From: Deltaproteobacteria bacterium
Lineage (GTDB): Bacteria > Desulfobacterota > Desulfobacteria > C00003060
DNA length: 6,216 nt
Assembly (NCBI GenBank): GCA_030667105.1
Contig: DAOUWN010000141.1
Coordinates: forward strand, 1-6,216
Direction of reading: 5' to 3'
A model generated the notes under the pieces. That model was not told the origin of the DNA. It saw only the letters and a list, made by a program, of their open reading frames with translations, and did no database searches. A program made the translations under genes and the position numbers. Within the stretch, counting starts at the first letter, position 1. Every line of letters begins with the position of its first letter. This document shows positions 1 through 5,183 of this stretch, one piece after another.

Positions 1-130
1 AAAAAGTATTGGTTATGGTTTTCGATGGTATTCACCCATAGGCCCGATCCGTTTGGAGTATGGTTACATCCTGGATTCTGAGCGCAGAGGCGAAGGTGGC
101 TGGGAGTTCACCATGGGTATGGCGTTCTAG
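1..130 (+). CDS. bamA: BamA (Omp85) outer-membrane assembly protein, C-terminal fragment
   Basis: This is the 3' end of a gene cut by the left window edge; the reading frame starts at base 2 and gives 42 residues before a TAG stop at 128-130. The peptide has the Omp85/BamA ending: an RW-x-SPIGPIRLEYG block, then a short acidic/Arg loop, then GGWEFTMGMAF with a terminal phenylalanine. In the family, the SPIGP/LEYG segment belongs to the last strands of the 16-strand beta-barrel, and the aromatic C-terminal residue is the beta-signal read by the Bam machinery. BamA is the essential insertase that folds barrel proteins into the outer membrane. The neighbouring skp and lpxD genes are the classic bamA downstream partners, which favours BamA over TamA or another Omp85 member. 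The POTRA domains and most of the barrel lie outside the window, so the N-terminus cannot be judged. Confidence 0.93.
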   Translation, partial: KSIGYGFRWYSPIGPIRLEYGYILDSERRGEGGWEFTMGMAF

Positions 131-141
131 GTCATTAGTCA

Positions 142-163
142 CTGGTCATTGGTCAATGACCAG
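142..163 (+). repeat. Perfect hairpin 11 bases after the bamA stop
   Basis: Bases 142-151 (ctggtcattg) pair perfectly with 154-163 (caatgaccag), a 10-bp dyad that in RNA would fold as about 9 bp around a four-base GGUC loop. It lies just downstream of bamA, where it could protect the mRNA 3' end or slow transcription. No T-run follows (the next bases are atgcccgatt), so it is not a canonical intrinsic terminator. Its left half also belongs to the outer inverted repeat, so the local hairpin and the long-range stem with 341-364 cannot form at once. Confidence 0.6.
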
Positions 164-190
164 ATGCCCGATTCCTGATGCCAATAACAA

Positions 191-230
191 ATGCCTAAAG
201 TGACTAAAATGAGCTAAAATGCCTAAAGTT
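191..230 (+). repeat. Helically spaced CTAAA repeats with an 11-bp direct repeat
   Basis: The word ctaaa occurs four times, starting at 195, 204, 214 and 223, so the spacings are 9, 10 and 9 bases, close to one DNA turn. The 11-mer atgcctaaagt is repeated exactly at 191-201 and 219-229, 28 bases apart. No coding sequence covers this stretch. Same-face spacing is compatible with a protein-binding array or slight intrinsic curvature, but it could also be part of the surrounding degenerate 7-bp repeat, since 28 is four heptamers. The repeat is directly visible; any function is unknown. Confidence 0.65.
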
Positions 231-367
231 AGGTACGGAAGGCCGGCTTACAGTTCTTTTTTGCGCCCAGCATCGAATATCCACGAACCAACATCAAGGA
301 TCAACCTGGCGGCATCGTGCATCCGGCATCTCTACCCGATACCAATGACCAGTGACTAATTACCAAC

Positions 368-375
368 AAGGAGGT
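368..375 (+). promoter_or_regulatory. Strong ribosome binding site of skp
   Basis: The sequence aaggaggt is a near-perfect anti-16S match, five bases before the ATG at 381, and it fixes the skp start. It begins three bases after the right arm of the inverted repeat (341-364), so a folded long-range stem would sit directly against it. It is the strongest binding site in the window, as expected for an abundant periplasmic chaperone. Confidence 0.85.
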
Positions 376-380
376 TATTC

Positions 381-950
381 ATGAAGACGCGTAGGGCAGT
401 GTCAGTCTTAATCCTTTTTTTGTTTGCCTTTTGCGGAACCGCTTTCGGGGCAGAAGTGGCGAAGATAGGGATTATCGATTTCCAGAGAGTCATTGATACA
501 TCCAATGCAGGCAAACGATCAGCAGTTGAGATTAAGAGTCAAGGAATGAAGATGGAGCAGGTCCTGAAAGAAAAGGAGGCTGAGGTCGAAGAGCTAAAGA
601 AGACTTTGGAGCAGAAGGCTTTGGTCATGAGCCAAGAGGCCCGTGAGGAGAAAGAGCGGAGCCTGCGGATCAAAATGAACGATTTAAGATCCCTCCAAAA
701 ACGGTATTTGGACATATTGAAAGAACTGAACCTTAAGCTTTCCAATCGGATCAAAAAAGACGTTTTTCAGATTGTTGAAGACATAGGAAAGCAAGGAGGT
801 TACCTGCTGATTCTTGAACACCGGCTGGGAGGTGTGGTCTATGCGCCCAATGCCATTGACATTACGGATAAGGTTATAGAGGAGTATAATTCTATGGATG
901 CGAAACGTCAGAAAGAGGAGAAGCCAACTTCAGAATCGAAGAAGGAATAG
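381..950 (+). CDS. skp: Periplasmic chaperone Skp/OmpH
   Basis: The product has 189 residues (E. coli Skp has 161). A Sec signal peptide is evident: MKTRR basic start, hydrophobic core at about residues 6-18, and a likely AFG|AE cleavage after residue 23. The mature start AEVAKIGIIDFQRVID is the conserved first strand of the OmpH fold. Residues of about 45-125 are rich in Glu/Lys heptads and form the coiled-coil tentacle; the final LGGVVYAPNAIDITDKVIEEYN returns to the small trimerisation body, followed by a charged tail of about 20 residues. Skp trimers hold unfolded outer-membrane proteins in the periplasm for delivery to BamA, whose gene lies just upstream. Cys18 lies in the signal core but lacks a lipobox context, so a lipoprotein is unlikely. 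The strong Shine-Dalgarno at 368-375 settles the start. Confidence 0.93.
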   Translation: MKTRRAVSVLILFLFAFCGTAFGAEVAKIGIIDFQRVIDTSNAGKRSAVEIKSQGMKMEQVLKEKEAEVEELKKTLEQKALVMSQEAREEKERSLRIKMNDLRSLQKRYLDILKELNLKLSNRIKKDVFQIVEDIGKQGGYLLILEHRLGGVVYAPNAIDITDKVIEEYNSMDAKRQKEEKPTSESKKE

Positions 951-991
951 GGTAGCATTTGAGAACTTCCACAAATAACGAGTAACGAAGA

Positions 992-2014
992 ATGGAACTG
1001 CCTGTCCGGAAGATTGCTGATCTGGTCGAGGGGGAACTGGTGGGCGCCGGTGATTGCATCATTCGCGGTGTTGCCGGGTTTGACGAAGCCGGCCCGGATG
1101 ATATTAGTTTTGCAGCATCCGCGGATTACAAGAAACGGATTGATGAAACCAGGGCCAGCGCAGTAATTGTCCCGTTGGAAATCCGCGAGGCTAATAAGAT
1201 CCTTGTGCGGGTTGAAAACCCCTATTTGGCCCTGGCAAAGGTTTCGAGCTTGTTCCACCCGCTTTCTCAATCCGGCATTGGAATCAGCCATCAGGCCAGT
1301 GTGGGCAAGAACTTCAGGTGCGGCAAGGAAATCTCAGCATATCCGGGTGTGTTCATTGGAGACGATGTGACCCTGGGTGATCGCGTCACTTTGTATCCTG
1401 GAGTCGTAATTGGCAGCGGCGTGGAGATGGGAAATGATGTGGTTGTCAATCCCAATGTGTCCATTCTGGAAGGCTGTCAAATCGGCAACAGGGTGGTCAT
1501 CCATGCGGGTACTGTAATCGGGAGCGATGGTTTTGGCTTTGCCTCTGATGGCGACAAGTACTATAAGATTCCTCAAACGGGTATCGTGCGTATTGATGAT
1601 GATGTTGAGATTGGGGCCTGCAATACCATCGACCGGGCCACCTTTGGGCGGACCTGGATCAAACGGGGCGTAAAGACTGATAATCTCGTCCATATTGCAC
1701 ACAATGTTGTTGTGGGGGAGGATACGGTGCTTGTTGCCCAAGTTGGCATTTCAGGCAGTGTGACGATTGGAGACCACGCTATCCTTGCTGGGCAGGCCGG
1801 GGTGGCGCAACATCTCACCATTGGAAACCGTGTGACTGTGGGTGGGCAATCAGGGGTCGGCAAATCGATACCAGACGGTGAGATTGTTTCCGGCAGTCCG
1901 AGCATGCCTCATAGGTTGTGGTTGAAGACATCGAATATCATTACAAAGCTACCGGATATGAAAAAGAAGATAAGAGAGCTGGAAAGGCGAATTGAGGAAC
2001 TGGAGAAGTTATAG
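992..2014 (+). CDS. lpxD: UDP-3-O-(3-hydroxyacyl)glucosamine N-acyltransferase LpxD
   Basis: LpxD transfers a 3-hydroxyacyl chain from ACP to the 2-amino group of UDP-3-O-acylglucosamine, giving UDP-2,3-diacylglucosamine in the cytoplasm. The 340 residues match the usual length. Residues 1-100 form the N-terminal uridine-binding domain ([20 protein letters not shown], then DISF and SAVIVP). Residues of about 100-300 are a left-handed beta-helix of hexapeptide repeats (IGxxVxxG type). A C-terminal helix (about 320-340, [14 protein letters not shown]) is typical of the trimer. His237 in VHIAHNV matches the catalytic His239 of E. coli and His274 matches its His276. The Shine-Dalgarno is weak (gag at 980-982), but an in-frame TAA at 983-985 excludes a longer start. 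It lies 41 bases after skp, probably in the same transcript. Confidence 0.97.
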   Translation: MELPVRKIADLVEGELVGAGDCIIRGVAGFDEAGPDDISFAASADYKKRIDETRASAVIVPLEIREANKILVRVENPYLALAKVSSLFHPLSQSGIGISHQASVGKNFRCGKEISAYPGVFIGDDVTLGDRVTLYPGVVIGSGVEMGNDVVVNPNVSILEGCQIGNRVVIHAGTVIGSDGFGFASDGDKYYKIPQTGIVRIDDDVEIGACNTIDRATFGRTWIKRGVKTDNLVHIAHNVVVGEDTVLVAQVGISGSVTIGDHAILAGQAGVAQHLTIGNRVTVGGQSGVGKSIPDGEIVSGSPSMPHRLWLKTSNIITKLPDMKKKIRELERRIEELEKL

Positions 2015-2023
2015 GAAGCGCCT

Positions 2024-2029
2024 AAAGGA
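2024..2029 (+). promoter_or_regulatory. Ribosome binding site of fabZ
   Basis: The sequence aaagga lies seven bases before the ATG at 2037. It supports that start over the out-of-frame ATG at 2030, which sits too close to the site and reads in another frame. Confidence 0.7.
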
Positions 2030-2036
2030 ATGACAT

Positions 2037-2483
2037 ATGGAAACGGCATATGACATTGAAGGAATCATGGAGTTCTTGCCCCACAGATACCCGTTTATTC
2101 TGGTTGATCGGGTCATAGAGATAGAGCCAGACAAACGTATCGTTGTACTCAAGAACGTGACCATGAATGAACCGTTTTTCCAGGGCCACTTTCCGGGGAC
2201 CCCTGTTATGCCAGGCGTGCTCATTGTTGAGGCCATGGCGCAGGCAGGCGGTGTCCTTGTGTACGCTTCGCTTCCGGAGGATAAGAGGAAAGGTGGCATC
2301 TATTTTATGGGCATTGACAGGGCGCGTTTCAGAAAACCGGTCGTTCCCGGTGACCAGCTCGTCATTGAGGTGCTCTGGGCCAAAAGACGCGGCAATGTTT
2401 CCAGAATGTCCGGCAAGACTACTGTGGACGGAAGACTCGTGGCGGAGGCAGAAGTGATGGCCATGATAGGAGAAAACTCATGA
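2037..2483 (+). CDS. fabZ: 3-hydroxyacyl-[acyl-carrier-protein] dehydratase FabZ
   Basis: FabZ dehydrates 3-hydroxyacyl-ACP to trans-2-enoyl-ACP in type II fatty acid elongation. The 148 residues match the family length (about 150). It begins with the standard [21 protein letters not shown] block and carries the hot-dog-fold signature at residues 50-70 ([21 protein letters not shown]), with His51 and Glu65 matching the catalytic pair His54/Glu68 of E. coli. The later [19 protein letters not shown] motif is the dimer and substrate-tunnel region. FabZ competes with LpxA and LpxD for 3-hydroxyacyl-ACP, so co-transcription with them probably helps balance phospholipid against lipid A. Its stop overlaps the lpxA start by four bases (ATGA), which implies translational coupling. 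The specific pattern is FabZ rather than FabA. Confidence 0.96.
   Translation: METAYDIEGIMEFLPHRYPFILVDRVIEIEPDKRIVVLKNVTMNEPFFQGHFPGTPVMPGVLIVEAMAQAGGVLVYASLPEDKRKGGIYFMGIDRARFRKPVVPGDQLVIEVLWAKRRGNVSRMSGKTTVDGRLVAEAEVMAMIGENS
2468..2472 (+). promoter_or_regulatory. Ribosome binding site of lpxA inside fabZ
   Basis: The sequence aggag lies seven bases before the lpxA ATG at 2480, within the last codons of fabZ. Together with the ATGA overlap it supports coupled translation of the two genes. Confidence 0.7.
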
Positions 2484-3253
2484 TACATGCCACGGCCGTG
2501 GTTGATCCGAGCGCCGAGATAGATGCCGATGTTGAAATCGGGCCCTATTCTGTTATCGCCGGTGATGTTCAGATACATGCGGGCGCCACAATCGGCTCTC
2601 ATGTGACGATTGACCGGTACACGACCATTGGGCAGAATTGTAAGATATTCCAACACGCAGCAATTGGCGCCGTGCCTCAGGCCGTAAGATACAAAGGGGA
2701 AAAGACATTCGTAAAAATCGGTCGTGGAACGATTATTCGAGAATTCGTGACAGTTCACAGGGGAACCGAGTTCGGCGGCGGGATCACTGAAATTGGGGAA
2801 GAGAATTTCTTGATGGCCTATACCCACATTGCCCATGATTGTTCCACGGGCCGCAAGGTGATTTTTGCCAATGCCGCAAGCCTGGGTGGCCACATTCAGG
2901 TGGGGGACTTTGCAACCCTGGGCGCTTTTGTCGCAGTCCACCAGTTTGTGCGGATTGGAGATTATGCCTTTGTTGGGGCTGTCAGCGGTGTCACAAAAGA
3001 CATCCCGCCCTATGTGCTTGCCTCAGGCTCGCCACGAGCGAAACTTCACGGAATGAATATCGTAGGGCTGAAGCGGCATCATTTTGAAGCGGAGAAGATT
3101 CGGGCCCTGAAAAGGGCCTACCGCATTCTGTTCCGCCTGGGGTTGACCCTGAACGAAGCAATGGAGAGGGTCGTTGCAGAGGTCGATCAAATCCCGGAGG
3201 TTGTTGCATTAATAGAATTCATCAAGTCTTCTCAACGGGGGATAACGAGGTAA
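2480..3253 (+). CDS. lpxA: Acyl-ACP:UDP-N-acetylglucosamine O-acyltransferase LpxA
   Basis: LpxA starts lipid A synthesis by moving a 3-hydroxyacyl chain from ACP to the 3-position of UDP-GlcNAc in the cytoplasm. The 257 residues are close to the E. coli length of 262, and the two align with a constant offset of six. Residues 1-185 are the left-handed beta-helix of hexapeptide repeats; 190-257 form the helical C-terminal domain (MNIVGLKRHHF through SSQRGITR). His119 in THIAHDC equals the catalytic His125, and His116, His138 and His154 equal His122, His144 and His160. Two positions differ from E. coli: Ala68 in PQAVRY replaces Asp74, and Ala167 in VGAVSG replaces Gly173, the acyl-chain ruler. 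The protein is otherwise complete and should be active, but its sugar and chain preference may not be that of E. coli. Confidence 0.97.
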   Translation: MIHATAVVDPSAEIDADVEIGPYSVIAGDVQIHAGATIGSHVTIDRYTTIGQNCKIFQHAAIGAVPQAVRYKGEKTFVKIGRGTIIREFVTVHRGTEFGGGITEIGEENFLMAYTHIAHDCSTGRKVIFANAASLGGHIQVGDFATLGAFVAVHQFVRIGDYAFVGAVSGVTKDIPPYVLASGSPRAKLHGMNIVGLKRHHFEAEKIRALKRAYRILFRLGLTLNEAMERVVAEVDQIPEVVALIEFIKSSQRGITR

Positions 3254-3265
3254 GGTTGGTCACCA

Positions 3266-4075
3266 GTGACTACTATGAAACGTGTGGGACTCATTGCGGG
3301 GAGCGGACAGTTCCCCATTATTTTTTCAAAGGCAGCCGGGGAAAAGGGGTTGCAGGTATACGCCGTTGCCCATGCTGGAGAAACAGATCCTCGATTGGAG
3401 ACTTTTGTTGAGGCGATAAAGTGGATCAAGTTAGGGCAACTGAAATCCCTTATTGCCTTCTTTAGCGGTCATGGCGTAAAGGATGCGGCAATGGCGGGGG
3501 CAATAACAAAGACCAGGATGTTTTCAGATGTCAGGCCAGACCTAAGAGCCCTGAAAGTTCTGGCCACCGTGAATCACACACAGGATGACGGCATCCTGCG
3601 AGCCTTTGCCGGAGAGTTGGAAAAAGAAGGGATTACTATCCGCGCAGCCACTTTTTTGCTCCCGGAACTCTTGGCGCGGACCGGATGCTGGACACAGAGA
3701 AAACCCTCCAGGTCTGAAATGGCAGATGTGCGTTTCGGATGGAGCATAGTCAAGGAGATTGGCAAGTTAGATATCGGCCAGACTGTAGTGGTTCGCGACG
3801 GGTCGGTGATGGCGGTTGAAGCGATTGACGGTACGGATGCCACTATACGACGGGGAGGACAGTTGGGACAGGAAAAAACGGTCGTTGTGAAGGCCAGCAA
3901 GCCCAATCAGGATATGCGATTTGATATGCCTGCCGTGGGTGTCAAGACTGTTCAGATCATGAGTGATGTCGGCGCTTCTGTCTTGGCTGTTGAGGCAGCC
4001 AAGACCGTGGTTTTTGATGCGGAAGAGATGGTGGCGCTTGCTGACCAGCGCGGAATTGCCATTATAGCTCTATAG
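3266..4075 (+). CDS. lpxI: UDP-2,3-diacylglucosamine pyrophosphatase LpxI
   Basis: LpxI hydrolyses UDP-2,3-diacylglucosamine to lipid X and UMP; it is unrelated to LpxH, which does this step in E. coli. The 269 residues match the LpxI (formerly DUF1009) family. The N-terminal domain starts VGLIAGSGQFPIIF and contains AHAGETDP and WIKLGQLKSLI, then AMAGAITKTRMF. The C-terminal domain has LLPELLARTGCWTQRKPS near 131-149 and ends with NQDMRFDMPAVGVKT, GASVLAVEAAKT and ALADQRGIAII. Asp220 in RFDMP is in the likely catalytic region. The gene starts 12 bases after lpxA. The start is uncertain: GTG at 3266 has taagg ten bases upstream, while ATG at 3275 begins MKRVGLIAG, the more typical N-terminus; the two differ by three residues. 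Confidence 0.93.
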   Translation: MTTMKRVGLIAGSGQFPIIFSKAAGEKGLQVYAVAHAGETDPRLETFVEAIKWIKLGQLKSLIAFFSGHGVKDAAMAGAITKTRMFSDVRPDLRALKVLATVNHTQDDGILRAFAGELEKEGITIRAATFLLPELLARTGCWTQRKPSRSEMADVRFGWSIVKEIGKLDIGQTVVVRDGSVMAVEAIDGTDATIRRGGQLGQEKTVVVKASKPNQDMRFDMPAVGVKTVQIMSDVGASVLAVEAAKTVVFDAEEMVALADQRGIAIIAL

Positions 4076-4104
4076 GATATAGAAAAGGATAATCTGAGTA
4101 AGTC

Positions 4105-5067
4105 ATGGAACCAATACGTATAGGCGTAATAGGAGTCGGATATCTGGGCAAGTTTCATGCCCAGAAGTATGCCCGCATGAAGGACGTCAAGCTAGTGGGG
4201 GTGGCTGACATCGTTTCCGAAAGGGCCCAAAGCGTTGCAAAAGGGCTTGAAACCGAGTCGTTTGCTGATTACCGGGATCTCATGGGCAAGGTCGATGCAG
4301 TGAGCGTGGTTGTGCCTACGCCGCTTCATTTTGCCATTAGCCGTGATTTCCTGGAAAACAATGTGGATATTTTGGTTGAAAAGCCCATAGCAGAAACCCT
4401 TGAAGAAGCGGATGCTCTGATAGAAATGGCAGATTCGCGTGGTTCGATCATCCAGGTCGGGCACCTTGAGCGATTTAATCCCGCAGTCGTAGCCTTGAGG
4501 AACGTCGTAAGCATGCCCTTGTTCATAGAGTCACACCGTTTGAGTATTTTTAATGAACGGGGAACCGAAGTGGACGTTGTTTTGGATTTGATGATCCATG
4601 ACATCGATATAATACTGAGTCTTGTCAAGTCCGAACTCAAGAGCATTCAAGCGGCGGGCGTTCCGGTCGTGTCTTCGCGCGTGGACATTGCAAACGCTCG
4701 CCTGGTTTTTGAAAACGGTTGTGTTGCCAACGTGACTGCCAGCCGTATTTCGATGAAAAACATGCGAAAAATACGGATCTTTCAGAAGGACACTTACGCC
4801 TCCGTGGATTATGCGGACCAAAGTATTACGATTATCCGCAAGGATGGTCAGGGGTCAAGCCTGCCGATTCCCGGGATGTCCATGGAACGATCATCCTTTG
4901 AAAAAGCCGATTCTTTACAGTCTGAGCTGGGGGCATTTGTCGAGTCAGTGAAGAGTCGACAGGCTCCACTGGTTTCAGCGCGTGATGGGCGGAATGCTCT
5001 GTGTGTTGCCTTGGGCGTCATTGAGCAGATTGAGGAAAGCAGCAGGAAGATCTTGGCAGAGCCCTGA
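4105..5067 (+). CDS. Gfo/Idh/MocA-family NAD(P)-dependent oxidoreductase, GnnA-like
   Basis: The 320-residue protein has the two Gfo/Idh/MocA domains. Residues 1-120 are a Rossmann fold with the nucleotide motif GVIGVGYLG (Gly10, Gly12, Gly15) and the EKPIA motif (Lys93, conserved catalytic lysine). The rest is the alpha/beta substrate domain, with GHLERFNPAV at 119-128 and DLMIHDID at 161-168 (Asp161 and His165 in the family's active-site D-x3-H-x2-D pattern). Members oxidise sugar hydroxyls, often on nucleotide sugars. Between lpxI and lpxB the best guess is a UDP-GlcNAc 3-dehydrogenase like GnnA, which works with the aminotransferase GnnB to make UDP-GlcNAc3N for amide-linked lipid A; no GnnB lies here, so the role is inferred. 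An in-frame TAA at 4099-4101 fixes the start at 4105, although the Shine-Dalgarno is weak. The family assignment is firm; the substrate is not. Confidence 0.85.
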   Translation: MEPIRIGVIGVGYLGKFHAQKYARMKDVKLVGVADIVSERAQSVAKGLETESFADYRDLMGKVDAVSVVVPTPLHFAISRDFLENNVDILVEKPIAETLEEADALIEMADSRGSIIQVGHLERFNPAVVALRNVVSMPLFIESHRLSIFNERGTEVDVVLDLMIHDIDIILSLVKSELKSIQAAGVPVVSSRVDIANARLVFENGCVANVTASRISMKNMRKIRIFQKDTYASVDYADQSITIIRKDGQGSSLPIPGMSMERSSFEKADSLQSELGAFVESVKSRQAPLVSARDGRNALCVALGVIEQIEESSRKILAEP

Positions 5068-5183
5068 TGAAACCAGCTGCTGTTCGTGCCTCGTCCATTG
5101 GTTGCGTCGTTTCATAAAAGCCTTTGACCCAAACCGAGCCTCACAACAATCTTCGAAACTCCAACTCTCGAGTGTTATTTCAC
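5068..5183 (+). other. Non-coding gap between the oxidoreductase gene and lpxB
   Basis: This 116-base spacer is the longest gap after skp. It holds no convincing gene, no clear promoter hexamers and no terminator. A near-palindrome sits at 5163-5176 around ctcgag (12 of 14 positions symmetric). There is no good Shine-Dalgarno before lpxB. The top strand here is richer in pyrimidine than the flanking genes. It may be a leader for lpxB or a decayed remnant of lost sequence. Confidence 0.5.

Larger units (their letters stand above)
130..364. repeat. Imperfect inverted repeat framing the bamA-skp intergenic region
   Basis: The 24 bases at 130-153 (starting ggtcattagtc, including the last base of the bamA stop codon) are the reverse complement of 341-364 (starting accaatgaccag) at 23 of 24 positions. 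Just inside them, 163-182 and 311-330 also pair, at about 16 of 20 positions (gatgcc at the outer and inner ends of one, ggcatc in the other). The two pairs sit at matching offsets (9 and 10 bases between the segments), so the gap behaves as one inverted-repeat unit of about 235 bases with an unpaired centre near 183-310. It contains no gene. It could be a small non-autonomous element or simply a degenerate tandem repeat that has flipped. I see no target-site duplication at its edges. Confidence 0.75.
130..367. repeat. Degenerate heptanucleotide array filling the bamA-skp gap
   Basis: Read in steps of seven, the gap shows recurring units. The left end gives ggtcatt at 130 and again at 144, with agtcact and ggtcaat as variants. 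The right part gives gcatcga (270), acatcaa (291), gcatcgt (312), gcatccg (319), gcatctc (326), taccaat (340), gaccagt (347) and gactaat (354). The orientation switches near 152, which creates the hairpin there. The middle (about 231-269, including ggccggc and a run of six T) does not fit the period. Heptameric short tandem repeats are known from intergenic DNA of filamentous cyanobacteria; I do not claim homology. The period is clear in the outer thirds and only suggestive elsewhere. Confidence 0.5.

Noticed and set aside
142..175. Intrinsic terminator after bamA.
   Set aside because: The hairpin is perfect, but its loop is only two to four bases and no T-run follows; listed as a hairpin only.
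231..290. Sigma-70 promoter for skp using ttacag at 248-253 and gaatat at 275-280.
   Set aside because: The spacing is 21 bases and both hexamers are weak; nothing else in the gap is convincing.
130..364. CRISPR array or insertion sequence in the repeat-rich gap.
   Set aside because: Repeats are only 7-11 bases without regular unique spacers, there is no transposase frame, and no target-site duplication flanks the arms.
2300..2941. A 213-codon open frame on the minus strand across fabZ and lpxA.
   Set aside because: It lies opposite two well-identified genes and its translation shows no domain pattern; it is a shadow of the coding strand, as are the other antisense frames.
5067..5117. A 16-codon reading frame (MKPAAVRASS...) overlapping the oxidoreductase stop as ATGA and ending at TAA 5115-5117.
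   Set aside because: Very short, no recognisable features, and no good ribosome site; more likely chance than a coupled leader peptide.
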